A stretch of 64,000 nucleotides of DNA from Bradyrhizobium zhengyangense (GCF_022012435.1 NZ_JAKLUA010000012.1:62001-126000), one strand, 5' to 3'; shown: positions 16,623 through 31,748, counted from the first letter of the stretch. Made by a program: numbers and translations. Notes: generated by a model not told the origin, from the letters alone.

Positions 16623-16877
16623 ATGGCGGATCGCCCGCGGGACCTCGCCGAGCGGATGGCGCGCCGGCGCAAACCGGCGGCCGGCTCGGGCGACCCGGCC
16701 GGCGACGGCTATCTGCGCGAGAAGTTCACCCTGCCGCGCGACGCGGCACGGGCAAAGGCGAAGGCCTTTTTCGCGCGCTATCCGAAGGCCGGTTACATGA
16801 GCGAGGTCGAGACTTGGCGCGAATTGCCCGGCGGCGAGATCGAATTCACCATGCGGCGGTTGCCCAGCGCGGACTAG
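16623..16877 (+). CDS. Small basic hypothetical protein
   Basis: This 84-aa protein is rich in Arg, Lys and Ala (RARAKAKAFFARYPKAGYM). The AGGAG at 16610-16614 supports the start at 16623. The C-terminal part (YMSEVETWRELPGGEIEFTMRRLP) looks like a conserved fold of unknown function found in rhizobia. Confidence 0.68.
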   Translation: MADRPRDLAERMARRRKPAAGSGDPAGDGYLREKFTLPRDAARAKAKAFFARYPKAGYMSEVETWRELPGGEIEFTMRRLPSAD

Positions 16878-16906
16878 TCGTCCCGGTTGTGGCCAACCCG
16901 ATCGGT

Positions 16907-17095
16907 TCAGGCCGTCTTCCGCCCGATGGCCTTCAGTTCCCGGTCGATGCGCAGTTGCACCCGACGGATGGCCAGGAGGTCGATCTTCGTCTCGGTCTTG
17001 CCCGTCTTGGTTTCGTCGCCAATCCGGAACTGCCATTGCCAGACACCCGGGATCGCCGTCTTTGCAACCGTGAACTCTACGCCCCTGTGATTCAT
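16907..17095 (-). CDS. Small conserved hypothetical protein
   Basis: GGAGGTGACC directly precedes the ATG at 17095, giving 62 aa. The sequence MNHRGVEFTVAKTAIPGVW and WQFRIGDETKTGKTETK suggests a small beta-rich domain followed by a helix (LLAIRRVQLRIDRELK). There is no signal peptide. Convergent with the previous gene. Confidence 0.7.
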   Translation of the reverse strand: MNHRGVEFTVAKTAIPGVWQWQFRIGDETKTGKTETKIDLLAIRRVQLRIDRELKAIGRKTA

Positions 17096-17528
17096 GGTCA
17101 CCTCCACGATTCACCCATCCATGTCCGCAAACATGTTGGGCGTGAGAATATTCCGCCGACAAGCGAAATTTGCCGTTAAGTCGAGGAAAATTCACGAAAA
17201 TCCCGAAAGCGCGCGCAGTTCGAAGCATGCGAAATCAGATTCCGAAAGTCGGGGCCGATGATCGCGTTGCAGGCACGGCGGAACCGTGTCCCGGCCGGGT
17301 GCCCGCGTACCAGGGCCGATATCGGCCCTACAGCCAGGAACTCTGTTCACGGCAGGAGAACCACGGAAAAAGACGCCGAATTGGCGGCGAATCCGCGGTT
17401 CCATCGCGGGCGAGCCAAGGCGGTCGCGGAACCGCCGCGGCCGGCCCCGTGAGAACTTTCTTGTGCACAATGTGTAAGTCTACGACCTTCGCAGCAAATG
17501 CGCACGCGCCTCACATTTCCACTTTTGC
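17096..17528. other. Intergenic stretch without a convincing gene
   Basis: Several overlapping frames exist on both strands, but none has a start signal or a recognisable domain. An 18-bp perfect palindrome, AGGGCCGATATCGGCCCT, sits at 17312-17329. The stretch presumably holds the promoter of the small gene at 17095 and may be partly relic sequence. Confidence 0.4.
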
Positions 17529-17594
17529 GTGCGCTGCGATTATGATCTGGTGAGTCTGGACGACCGGGACCCGCGTGTCGTGCAAGAGGAAGAC

Positions 17595-17855
17595 GTGATC
17601 TGGCTCAGACATCTCGCTCAGCGTTGGGGTGCAAGACATCTCCCCTTGGTCTGTCCGCAATGCCAGCAGCCGGCTTCTTCGGATGTGTACAAGCGTGGAC
17701 GCTTCAAGCTCGGTGACGAGAACCTCGTCTGCGAGCAGTGTGGCGGGACCAGCGTCGTCACCTTCTGGCGTTTCGAAGGCCTGGCAAGCCATGACGATCG
17801 CACCCCCGCCAAGGACAGGCGTGGCTGGCAAACGCACCGCGCCGACGTCGCCTGA
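17595..17855 (+). CDS. Zinc-ribbon hypothetical protein
   Basis: The 86-aa form starts at GTG 17595 after an AGAGGAA sequence; the frame is open back to a GTG at 17529. Two CxxC pairs, LVCPQC and LVCEQC, 27 residues apart, would bind one zinc. The HLAQRWGARHLP helix precedes them. Competing frames on the other strand lack any motif. The function is unknown; the fold suggests nucleic-acid or protein binding. Confidence 0.6.
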   Translation: MIWLRHLAQRWGARHLPLVCPQCQQPASSDVYKRGRFKLGDENLVCEQCGGTSVVTFWRFEGLASHDDRTPAKDRRGWQTHRADVA

Positions 17856-17881
17856 AGCGCGCGCGACATGGACTCACATGC

Positions 17882-17913
17882 AAAAAAAACCCGCCAGGGG
17901 AGAGCCGGGCGGG
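17882..17913 (-). terminator. Rho-independent terminator, minus strand
   Basis: On the minus strand CCCGCC and GGCGGG pair across a 12-base loop and are followed by eight T. No protein gene ends just upstream on this strand, so it probably ends a non-coding transcript. Confidence 0.7.
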
Positions 17914-18064
17914 CAGAAGGTTATTGGAGGCTGAGGTGCTGGGCTGCAACACCATAGCCGAATGACCGTAGCCCGCTCAGCTTACGACAGCCTGACATCC
18001 CCGAGCACAGTCGAATTCCACACACCGAACTTCCGCCATGAGCCGGCACCGCAACGCGTCCGCC
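17914..18064 (-). ncRNA. Candidate small RNA between two minus-strand terminators
   Basis: This 150-bp stretch lies downstream of one strong minus-strand terminator (18065-18098) and ends at another (17882-17913). It has no credible reading frame. A transcription unit with its own promoter inside it would give a small RNA of about 100-170 nt. I do not recognise a known family, and the 5' end is not defined. Confidence 0.3.
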
Positions 18065-18098
18065 AAAAACGAAGACCCCGCTCGGGCCGAGCGGGGTC
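18065..18098 (-). terminator. Rho-independent terminator, minus strand
   Basis: Perfect 11-bp arms GACCCCGCTCG and CGAGCGGGGTC with a 3-base loop are followed on the minus strand by TTCGTTTTT. A second stable hairpin (18113-18134, arms GCCCGGTG and CACCGGGC) lies just upstream, giving the shape of a short structured RNA with its own terminator. Confidence 0.7.
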
Positions 18099-18319
18099 GA
18101 CTGGGTATGGGGGCCCGGTGTTGGTCCACCGGGCAAACCGACGCTAGAGCATTCGGCTTACAGTTGCCTCACGCGAGGCTTGCGCGAACCTTGCGATCGG
18201 ACCCGCGCGTCCCAATTCAGACATCTCCGCGCACAACTTCAGACACAAGCGTTGGCGACACTCTCCGCGCACGGCGAAGCCATGGGGGATACGTGGCGCG
18301 CCGATAGCGGGGTGGCATC

Positions 18320-18409
18320 ATGGACAAGGTTGAGCGGTCATTCGCCGCCGCGACGGCGGCTGGCTTCGTGGTGTTGGTGATCGGCATCGTGCTGCTGGCG
18401 CTGATGTAG
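18320..18409 (+). CDS. Tiny single-span membrane protein
   Basis: This 29-aa frame has a charged N-terminus (MDKVERSF) and one hydrophobic helix (AAGFVVLVIGIVLLALM), then TAG. GGGGTGG lies about 8 bases before the ATG. The composition is unlike a random frame, but size limits certainty. Many such one-helix proteins occur in alphaproteobacteria. Confidence 0.45.
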   Translation: MDKVERSFAAATAAGFVVLVIGIVLLALM

Positions 18410-18518
18410 CGAGGCCCGGCCGGGACGCGTCGCCAGAACTGGCGAAAACAACCCCCATGCACAGTAGGCCGCGGCCTGTCTCGTCTTGGCCGTTGCTTGG
18501 CCGCTTCTTGGCCTTTCC

Positions 18519-18686
18519 TCAGTGCACCCTGATCTCGTCCAGGGGCAGATGGAGATCGGCGGCGCGTTCCTCGCGGTCCTTCTTGCGGAACTCGCTTTCC
18601 CTGCGCTCGAACTTCAGCATCTCCTCGAGCGCGGTCTCGAGCAGTGGGTTGCGCCTGCTCGCATCGCGGTGCGCATCTTCCGTCAT
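18519..18686 (-). CDS. Small charged hypothetical protein
   Basis: This 55-aa protein is nearly all charged helix (LLETALEEMLKFERRESEFRKK split by heptad-like leucines) and may form a coiled coil. A purine-rich GGGGATCGG precedes the ATG at 18686. No domain recognised. Confidence 0.5.
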   Translation of the reverse strand: MTEDAHRDASRRNPLLETALEEMLKFERRESEFRKKDREERAADLHLPLDEIRVH

Positions 18687-18922
18687 GATCCGATCCCCAA
18701 CTGTCGCGGCGCCGTTCTCAAGGAAAGCCCGCGGCCACGGAAAAGTTCTGTGCCGAAGGATTGCGGACGGCAGAACCGCGCTGCGTCCTTGATGAGCATC
18801 ATCCTCGGGTGCGGAGGCGTGACCTCACATTTTGCGGAGGGGCAGGAGCGTCTCATTGCTTCCATGCTATCGTATCGCGTCGCCTCGGCGACGATCATGG
18901 AGATGGTCATCGGAGACGGTTC

Positions 18923-19102
18923 ATGGGCTTCTGGCTTTTTATCATCATCTCGCTTGGATCGATCCCGCTCGCAGGCGCGATGGCGCGCGAGCGCAACAGG
19001 TCGTCGCGGGTGTGGCTTTTGGTTGCCGTCGCGGTCGGGCCCTTGGCGCCTCTGCTGCTGTTGATTCTCGGGGATGCGAAGCGCCCGGCCGCCGTCAATT
19101 GA
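18923..19102 (+). CDS. Small two-helix membrane protein
   Basis: GGAGA lies 7 bases before the ATG. The 59-aa product has two hydrophobic helices (MGFWLFIIISLGSIPLAGAM and VWLLVAVAVGPLAPLLLLIL) joined by a basic loop RERNRSSR, with both termini probably facing the periplasm under the positive-inside rule. Function unknown. Confidence 0.6.
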   Translation: MGFWLFIIISLGSIPLAGAMARERNRSSRVWLLVAVAVGPLAPLLLLILGDAKRPAAVN

Positions 19103-19109
19103 GGGAGGG

Positions 19110-19256
19110 TCAGGGCGCAACGACGTGTAGAACGACTGCCGCCGCGATGCACAGGCCAATGGAGATGGCCGCTCCATAACGGGCATAAGGCCAAGCCCCG
19201 CCCGTGACGAACACGAGGCCGGCAGAGGTGACTACCTTCAGCGCGTTCATGACCAT
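19110..19256 (-). CDS. Small membrane protein
   Basis: The 48-aa product (MVMNALKVVTSAGLVFVTG and so on) has two short hydrophobic segments. It is convergent with the preceding small membrane protein, with 7 bp between stops. The start could also be the next ATG at 19250. No family recognised. Confidence 0.45.
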   Translation of the reverse strand: MVMNALKVVTSAGLVFVTGGAWPYARYGAAISIGLCIAAAVVLHVVAP

Positions 19257-19709
19257 GCGCCCAGTATGGGTCGCGTCTCGCCTTGGGAACACTCACAAAT
19301 CCGAAACCGGGAATTCCCAGCGGTCAAAATCGCCTCAAATCTGGTGCTGTCCTCATTCGAACAGTCATTCGGGAAATCAGGACACTCGAAGTTCCGGTAG
19401 TGGAACACCGCATTTTCCCGGACTCCACATCCTCAGCGTTCTCGGTAGAAATACGTGGGCCGGGGCTGGCATTTTATCCCGAACAATTATTGCAACCGGC
19501 AAGGGGCTACCGCGAGGTGGCCCCTTTCGATTCCGACACCCGCAGAGGCGGATTGATCTGGTCGTTTGGGCTGGCGCTTTTGCCAACCGCAATTCCGGCC
19601 GTGAACAGGAAGGCATTGCCCAAGATTTAACTTCGGATACCCGGGGTCAAATACGGGCAGGCCCCAGATTCAGGTACTGGCCGACAGGCCAGCGCCCAGA
19701 TTCACAAAA
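19257..19709. other. recA upstream region without a clear gene
   Basis: Frames here show no domain or start signal. A 9-11 bp stem-loop at 19503-19524 (GGGGCTACC, GCGA, GGTGGCCCC, one G-T pair) followed by TTT on the plus strand may end a short transcript. Nothing else can be supported. Confidence 0.35.
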
Positions 19710-19724
19710 GAACATATTGCGAAC
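19710..19724 (+). promoter_or_regulatory. SOS (LexA) box upstream of recA
   Basis: GAACATATTGCGAAC matches the alphaproteobacterial LexA site GAAC-N7-GAAC exactly. A further GAAC at 19728-19731 follows. It lies 93 bp before the recA start, so recA is expected to be repressed by LexA and induced by DNA damage. Confidence 0.85.
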
Positions 19725-19817
19725 TGAGAACAAATAGTGTACGGTATTTTTATCGACGACCCGCCGCGCCAATCGTTTGTCCCACACGCGAATCCTCGCC
19801 ATAAGGAGCACGACCCA

Positions 19818-20906
<1,089 letters not shown>

Positions 20907-20936
20907 GCCTTAGACCGAAAAGTTTTCGCGAGGAGC

Positions 20937-20987
20937 GGGCGCTGAGGACGTTGAGTTGCCGACGTCGTCAGTGCCCGTTTCGTTTTG
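20937..20987 (+). terminator. recA terminator
   Basis: GGGCGCTGAGGACGT pairs with ACGTCGTCAGTGCCC, with two mismatches, across an 11-base loop. GTTTCGTTTTG follows. It begins about 30 bp after the recA stop. Confidence 0.7.
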
Positions 20988-21010
20988 TGATGTAGCGGTC
21001 GGATGGTGCG

Positions 21011-21193
21011 ATGAAGCGTCTGATCTTGACCAGTTCGGCAGGCCTTTGCCTCATGTTGGCAGATCGTGCCGACGTCGTGATTCCGTTCTTCTTCCGTTTT
21101 GCATGGGGACCACTACCGTCTCCAGGCGTTCTCGCCAACGAACCACCGTGGCGCTGGGACTCGCAACGCCGCATGTTGGTCGCGCCGACTTAA
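21011..21193 (+). pseudogene. Internally deleted relic of DUF1835-like protein
   Basis: The first ~37 residues (MKRLILTSSAGLCLMLADR, FFRFAWGPLPS) align with the start of the gene at 21269. They then run straight into LANEPPWRWDSQRR, which matches the extreme C-terminus of that gene (LTNERLWRWDRESR). So about 270 internal codons are lost while both ends are kept in frame. The short frame is formally open (60 aa) but is not expected to make a folded domain. Confidence 0.7.
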
Positions 21194-21268
21194 TGTGCAT
21201 TGCTCGAGGTTCTAAGTATCGATTTTGAGAGGCGATTGCGTCTCGTTTTGGAGTAGGTCACGGGGGCC

Positions 21269-22283
21269 ATGAAACGCGTCATCCTGACCAGTCCGTCCGG
21301 CGTCGGTCTCACCTACGCGGATCGCGCGGACATGGTCGTCCCGCTGATCTTTCGATTTGTCTGGGGCCCGCTGCCTACGTCGCACCACCTTGGGGAGTAC
21401 CTCACAGGAGGCTATTTCAGAGGCGACCCGGAAGTACGTTGGTCCGACCTTGTCGCGCGGTCGCCCAAGAGCGGTCTCGCGCACAAGGAGCTCGGACTGG
21501 TCTGGTTCTGCGAGGCCTATGGCGTCGAAGAGATCGAGCTGTGGTTTGATCCCAGCCCGAGCAATTAATTGCAACTGATCTGGATCCTCGACTATCTCCG
21601 TTCCGAGCCCTGCGGCCGAGCGTACAAAGCTGCGACTGGTCGATTTCGATTTGCTCGGAGCAGACGCCGACAGGCTTCGCGATCACACCATCCGGCAATT
21701 GGACATCGCAGAGCCCGACTTCGAGGACGCCCGTATCGCCTGGGAGGCCTACCGTGCGCCAACGCCGGAGCTCTGTTTCGGGTTGCTCAATCGGGAGTTT
21801 CCCACGCTCCCCTTCCTGAAGCCGGCGATGGAAGAATTGTTGGCAGAGCTGCCGTCTCCAGGCACCGGGCTGGGCGCGACGGAAACGCAACTGCTCGATT
21901 TAATCGCGAAGGGGCACAATCGCACCAAGGAGCTATTTGAGCCGGGCGGGCTGCTCGACACGCGCGTATTCGACCAGTGGGAGCTCGGTCCGTTGCTTGA
22001 AGGGCTCGCCTCTGACCCGATGCCAGCGATTGCCGGTCTCGATCCGAAACTTGCAACCCTCCCACGGCACGATGCGAGAGGTCGCAATGCCGCCTATCGC
22101 CGAAGCCGGCTGTCGCTGACGGAGTTTGGTCGCGCGGTTCTGGATGGCCGGGAGGATTTTCGCCGTCACAACCCGATCAGGCGCTGGTGGGGCGGCACGC
22201 TTCTGACCAACGAGCGGCTATGGCGGTGGGATCGCGAAAGCCGAAGTTTTGGTTGCGCCTTAGAGGCGCATTCAAGACCGTAG
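21269..22283 (+). pseudogene. DUF1835/DUF3658-like protein gene, stop and frameshift
   Basis: The gene begins MKRVILTSPSGVGLTYADR and keeps the acid-rich ELWFDPSPSN strand. A TAA at 21566 then replaces a probable Gln codon (the next residues LQLIWILDYLRS continue the family). A second break near 21620 shifts the frame, after which RTKLRLVDFDLLGADADR and a long C-terminal part (ATETQLLDLIA, RLSLTEFGRAVL, RWWGGTLLTNERLWRWD) continue to 22283. Family function is unknown. It stands in tandem with a more decayed copy upstream. Confidence 0.78.
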
Positions 22284-22372
22284 CGTCGGGTGGGCAAAGG
22301 CGCGCAAGCGCCGTGCCCACCATACTTCAACAATCTAGAGGTCGTGGGCACGCTCCGCTTTGCCGACCCTTG
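22284..22372. repeat. Paired inverted REP-like repeat
   Basis: Unit one (22286-22322) has GGGTGGGCAAAG, an inner GGCGC-GCAA-GCGCC hairpin and GTGCCCACC. Unit two (22342-22372) is in reverse orientation, GTGGGCACGCTCC then GCTTTGCCGACCC. The same pair recurs at 36465-36548 and a single unit at 38932-38963, so this is a dispersed palindromic element. It lies between the convergent DUF1835-like relic and gcvP. Confidence 0.75.
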
Positions 22373-22390
22373 AGAGACCTACGCCGCATC

Positions 22391-25258
<2,868 letters not shown>

Positions 25259-25275
25259 CGCTTGCTCCATCGTCT

Positions 25276-25644
25276 TTAAGCCGTATGTGCCTTGTAGGCG
25301 GCTTCATCCATAAGGCCGCCAAGCTCGCTCTTGTCGGCAATTTTCATCTTGAAGAACCAGGCTTTGCTTTGCGCGTCCGAGTTCACCAGTGCGGGCTCGG
25401 CGGCGAGCGCGTCGTTGGTTTCGAGCACTTCGCCCGAGATCGGTGCGTAGACGTCGGAGGCGGCCTTGACCGATTCCACGACGGCGGCGGCTTCCGCCTT
25501 CTTCAAGGTACGGCCGACCTTGGGCAATTCGACGAACACGACGTCGCCGAGCTGCGACTGCGCGTAATCGGTTATGCCGACGGTGGCGACATCGCCGTCG
25601 ATCGCGAGCCATTCATGGTCGGAGGTGTACAGCGTCGTGGTCAT
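25276..25644 (-). CDS. gcvH: Glycine cleavage system H protein
   Basis: This 122-aa lipoyl carrier has its modified lysine K60 in VVESVKAASDVYAPISGEV. It shuttles the aminomethyl group between GcvP and GcvT. It begins 9 bp after the gcvT stop and ends 17 bp before gcvP. Confidence 0.98.
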   Translation of the reverse strand: MTTTLYTSDHEWLAIDGDVATVGITDYAQSQLGDVVFVELPKVGRTLKKAEAAAVVESVKAASDVYAPISGEVLETNDALAAEPALVNSDAQSKAWFFKMKIADKSELGGLMDEAAYKAHTA

Positions 25645-25653
25645 TTTCGATCC

Positions 25654-26802
25654 TCAGCGTTTGTAGGTGTTTTTCACGAAGGGCATGGCGGCGACGGTGA
25701 GCGGCAGACGTTGCCCGCGCACCTCGGCGAAGAGTTTTGTGCCGAATGCGCTTAAGGCAGTGGGCACGTAGCCCATCGCAACAGGCGCATTCAGGCTGGG
25801 GCCGAAGCCGCCTGAAGTGACCTTTCCGATTGCCTCGCCGCCTTCGCTATCTGCAAACAGCAATGCGCCCTCGCGCACCGGCGCGCGGCCCTCGGCACGC
25901 AGGCCGACGCGGCGGCGGGACGCGCCGTGATCGAAATGCGCGAGGATCTTTTCAGCCCCGGGACATCCGCCGGCGCGGGCGCCGCCGGTGCGGCGGCTCT
26001 TCTGCACCGACCATTCCAGCGCGGCTTCGACCGGCGTGGTCTCGGTGTCGATATCGTGGCCGTAGAGGCAGAGCCCGGCCTCGAGCCGCAGGCTGTCGCG
26101 GGCGCCAAGGCCGACCGGCATCACATCCGGATTTTCGAGCAGCATCTTCGCCAGACGTTCGGCGTCGGCCGCCGGGACAGAAATCTCAAAACCGTCCTCG
26201 CCGGTGTAGCCCGAGCGCGAGACCAAGCACTTGATGCCGGCGACCTCATGCGCGCCCGCATCCATGAACTTCATGGTGGGCGCCGCTGCACATAATTTCG
26301 CCAGCGCCGACTCCGCCTTTGGGCCCTGCAGCGCAATCAGCGCCCGATCGGCAAGCGAATCGATGATGCAGGTGTCCGACAGATTCGCGCGCAGATGCGC
26401 CTCGTCCTCGGCCTTGCAGGCGGCGTTGACGACCAGGAACAGGTGGTCGCCGAAATTGGCGACCATGAGATCGTCGAGGATGCCGCCGGCTTCATTGGTG
26501 AACTGGGCGTAGCGCTGGCGGCCCGGTGCGATCGCCACGATGTCCTGCGGCACCAACCGCTCCAGCGCGCGGGCGGCATCCTCGACCTTGCCGGACTTCG
26601 GCAGGACGCGGATCTGGCCCATATGGGAGACGTCGAACAGGCCGGCGGAGGTGCGGGTATGGAGGTGCTCTTTCAGCACGCCGGCGGGGTACTGCACGGG
26701 CATGTCATAGCCCGCGAACGGCACCATCTTGCCGCCAAGAGACACATGCAGGTCGTAAAGGGGGGTACGTTCCAGGGAGTCTTTGTCATCACGCACGGAC
26801 AT
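25654..26802 (-). CDS. gcvT: Aminomethyltransferase, T protein
   Basis: This 382-aa folate enzyme has the conserved start PLYDLHVSLGGKMVPFAGYDMP, GLFDVSHMGQI and the C-terminal barrel (LFAEVRGQRLPLTVAAMPFV). It releases ammonia from the H protein and makes 5,10-methylene-THF. The ATG at 26802 is preferred. The frame extends upstream to 26904 into the riboswitch, which shows that the longer form is not the true start. Confidence 0.97.
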   Translation of the reverse strand: MSVRDDKDSLERTPLYDLHVSLGGKMVPFAGYDMPVQYPAGVLKEHLHTRTSAGLFDVSHMGQIRVLPKSGKVEDAARALERLVPQDIVAIAPGRQRYAQFTNEAGGILDDLMVANFGDHLFLVVNAACKAEDEAHLRANLSDTCIIDSLADRALIALQGPKAESALAKLCAAAPTMKFMDAGAHEVAGIKCLVSRSGYTGEDGFEISVPAADAERLAKMLLENPDVMPVGLGARDSLRLEAGLCLYGHDIDTETTPVEAALEWSVQKSRRTGGARAGGCPGAEKILAHFDHGASRRRVGLRAEGRAPVREGALLFADSEGGEAIGKVTSGGFGPSLNAPVAMGYVPTALSAFGTKLFAEVRGQRLPLTVAAMPFVKNTYKR

Positions 26803-26857
26803 CACAGGGGCCCTCGGCGGTTCCCCGGGGATGATTCCCCGAGACAAACCAGTCGAA

Positions 26858-27032
26858 GCCCCATCTGTCGCTGTGCCTGAGAGTATTATCCCGTCGGCGG
26901 ACACTATCCGGGTCTTAAGCCCGTCAGCGCCTCTTTCCAGATGTCGTCAAAGCCACGCGGTCCTTTTGCCTGAGAGTTTCCGGGGCGGTTGCTCCTTCGG
27001 CGCCGGCTAGCTGATGCCGGTCTCTCCCGACG
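26858..27032 (-). ncRNA. Tandem glycine riboswitch
   Basis: Read on the minus strand, two aptamers follow one another. The first carries CTCTCAGGCAAAAGGACC (about 26956-26974) and the second CTCTCAGGCACAGCGACAG (about 26865-26884), the two conserved glycine-aptamer cores. A short linker joins them and a G/C-rich hairpin (GGGGAATCATCCCC) precedes the gcvT start as the likely expression platform. The class is usually an ON switch for gcv operons. Confidence 0.93.
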
Positions 27033-27273
27033 TGGCCGTACGATACAGATGGGTACAGACCACAGGCCAGCCAAGCCTGTCAACGCAGGGATTGCGGCTT
27101 TCAACGGGATTGCTGGGGGATGACGCGACTGCGGCAACCCTCTGATCTGCTTGCACAGTTTCTGGACAGCGAAGCTGGCCTTGTCTAAAAGCGCTTTGGC
27201 CCGCAGATATCAGCCCAAATCGACAGGTTTGGATGGCAAATTGGCGGGTCCAAGCACACCCGATTGGATGAAC

Positions 27274-29952
<2,679 letters not shown>

Positions 29953-29957
29953 TCGCC

Positions 29958-31184
29958 ATGCGCCTCGTTCCGCGAGGACGTGGGCTTCGCGATCCGAACT
30001 TAAGGGATCGCCTCTACGAATTGCTGGAGCACGATCCGCTGGCCTATTCGGCCGGATCGCGCTTCATCCAGATCATCATCGGCGTCATCGTGCTGAACGT
30101 GACCGCGATGGTTCTGGCCTCGGTGCCGGATCTCGACGCGCAATTCGGGACGCTGTTCTCGGCGATCACGATCCTGTCCGTGATCGTGTTCGCGCTGGAA
30201 TATGCGGCACGGCTGTGGACGGTGGCGGGCCACACGCCGCGCAAGGGCTCGGCGCTCGCCGACCGGCTCGGCTACGCCTTCTCGGCGCTCGGCATCATCG
30301 ACCTCATGGCATTCCTGCCGGCTGCGATCGTGCTGACCACGGGGCGCCACGCGACGCTCGCAGCCCTCGGCGTGCTGCCGTTCTTCAAGCTGATCCGCTA
30401 CTCGCCGGCGATGCGCTCGCTGCTGGCGGCTGTGCATGCCGAGCGGCGGGCGCTGATCGGCTGCGTCGTCATCCTGATCGGCGTGGTGCTGACCTTCGCC
30501 TCGCTGCTCTACGCCATCGAGCGCGACGTGCAGCCGGACAAGCTCGGCACCATCCCGCAGGCGATGTGGTGGGCGATCGTGACGCTCGGCACCGTCGGCT
30601 ATGGAGACGTCGTGCCGGTGACGGCGCTCGGAAAATTTGTCTCGGTGTTCGCGATCATCTCAGGTTTTGCCATGATCGCGCTGCCGGTCGCCATCATCTC
30701 GACCGCGTTTGCCGAAGAGGTGAAGCGGCGCGACTTCGTCGTGACCTGGGGCATGCTGGCCCGGGTGCCGCTGTTCTCGCATCTGGCGGCCGCGGAGATC
30801 GCCGACATCATGCGGCTCTTGCGCGCACGCACCGTCGAGCAGGGCGAGATTTTGGTGCGGCGAGGGGATCCCGCCTCGTCGATGTATTTCATCACCGCAG
30901 GCGAGGTCGAGATCGCGCTGCCGAGCCAGCATGTGCTGCTCACCGACGGCACCTTCTTCGGCGAGATCGCGCTGCTACACAAGACAAAACGCAGCGGCAC
31001 GGTGACGGCGACGCGCAAGACGCGCCTCTTGGTGCTCGACGCGCAGGATTTTCACGCCCTGATCGCGCGCATGCCCATGCTTGCCGCCCATGTCCACCAG
31101 ACAGCGAAAGCGCGGCTGGAAGAGACCGGCGATCTCGCCGCAGCCGAGCTCGCGCAGGCCGAGCGCGACGGCGGCGACCGCTGA
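29958..31184 (+). CDS. Cyclic nucleotide-gated K+ channel, MlotiK1-like
   Basis: This 408-aa protein has six transmembrane helices with a poorly charged S4, a pore with selectivity filter TVGYGD at residues 212-217 and a short linker. The C-terminal cyclic nucleotide-binding domain (about 275-395) holds the phosphate-binding cassette FGEIALL...KRSG (residues 334-346, including R345 and S346). This layout and size match MlotiK1 of Mesorhizobium loti, a cAMP-gated tetrameric channel without C-linker. It starts 5 bp after the alaS stop and may be co-transcribed. Confidence 0.93.
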   Translation: MRLVPRGRGLRDPNLRDRLYELLEHDPLAYSAGSRFIQIIIGVIVLNVTAMVLASVPDLDAQFGTLFSAITILSVIVFALEYAARLWTVAGHTPRKGSALADRLGYAFSALGIIDLMAFLPAAIVLTTGRHATLAALGVLPFFKLIRYSPAMRSLLAAVHAERRALIGCVVILIGVVLTFASLLYAIERDVQPDKLGTIPQAMWWAIVTLGTVGYGDVVPVTALGKFVSVFAIISGFAMIALPVAIISTAFAEEVKRRDFVVTWGMLARVPLFSHLAAAEIADIMRLLRARTVEQGEILVRRGDPASSMYFITAGEVEIALPSQHVLLTDGTFFGEIALLHKTKRSGTVTATRKTRLLVLDAQDFHALIARMPMLAAHVHQTAKARLEETGDLAAAELAQAERDGGDR

Positions 31185-31188
31185 GCGA

Positions 31189-31689
31189 TCAGCCCTTTTT
31201 CAGGAAGACGTATTCAGCCGAGTAGGGCGCGCTTCTGAACTCGCCGGCCTTGTCGCAGGCCCCGTCTAGCTTGCCGCCATGGGTGTTGATGCGCTGGACG
31301 GTGGTCACAGGCGTCAACACGCCGCTGCCGCGGCGGGAGGCAACCTCGAGCTTCAGCAAGGGGATATCGGCAGCCGTTGCGCCCGGTGCGTTGCCGATGG
31401 CCTTGCCGACCACGGCGCTGCCGTCGGCATGCTCCCAGTTCGGCCCGGCATAGTGACGGCCGATGGTCTTGCCCTCGGAGAGCAGCGTCGCGATCGGCTC
31501 GCGGAAGGCCCAGGCGAGCTTGCCGTCGGCACCGGCCTTGCACTCGTAGACCTGCGCGCCCTCGGCGTGGACGCTGAGGACCGTGGTCTCGCCCGATGCG
31601 GCGATGGCGTCGGGAAGCTCCGCAGCCCCTGCTGGTCCAATCATGGCCGCAAGTGACAACAGGCAGGGGACGGCAAACTTGACGAACAT
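31189..31689 (-). CDS. DUF3455 exported protein
   Basis: The 166-aa product has a signal peptide (MFVKFAVPCLLSLAAMIGPAGA) and the DUF3455 pattern (AQVYECKAGADGKLAWAFREP, HYAGPNWEHADGSAVVGK, VQRINTHGGKLDGACDK). Its function is unknown; it is a secreted or periplasmic protein with two Cys that may bond. It is convergent with the channel gene, 4 bp between stops. Confidence 0.88.
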   Translation of the reverse strand: MFVKFAVPCLLSLAAMIGPAGAAELPDAIAASGETTVLSVHAEGAQVYECKAGADGKLAWAFREPIATLLSEGKTIGRHYAGPNWEHADGSAVVGKAIGNAPGATAADIPLLKLEVASRRGSGVLTPVTTVQRINTHGGKLDGACDKAGEFRSAPYSAEYVFLKKG

Positions 31690-31713
31690 AGTCTATCTCC
31701 GCAAAGGGCTCTC

Positions 31714-31748
31714 AAAAAACGAATGGGCCGCGCCTGCGCGCGGCCCAT
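31714..31748 (-). terminator. icd terminator
   Basis: Minus strand: ATGGGCCGCGC and GCGCGGCCCAT form an 11-bp perfect stem with a 4-base loop, followed by TCGTTTTTT. It stands 45 bp after the icd stop. Confidence 0.9.

Noticed and set aside
17312..17329. 18-bp perfect palindrome as a transposon target or operator
   Set aside because: A single palindrome with no flanking signals or gene to regulate cannot be assigned.
19283..19630. 115-residue frame before recA
   Set aside because: No start signal, no conserved motif and it overlaps a stem-loop; more likely leader sequence.
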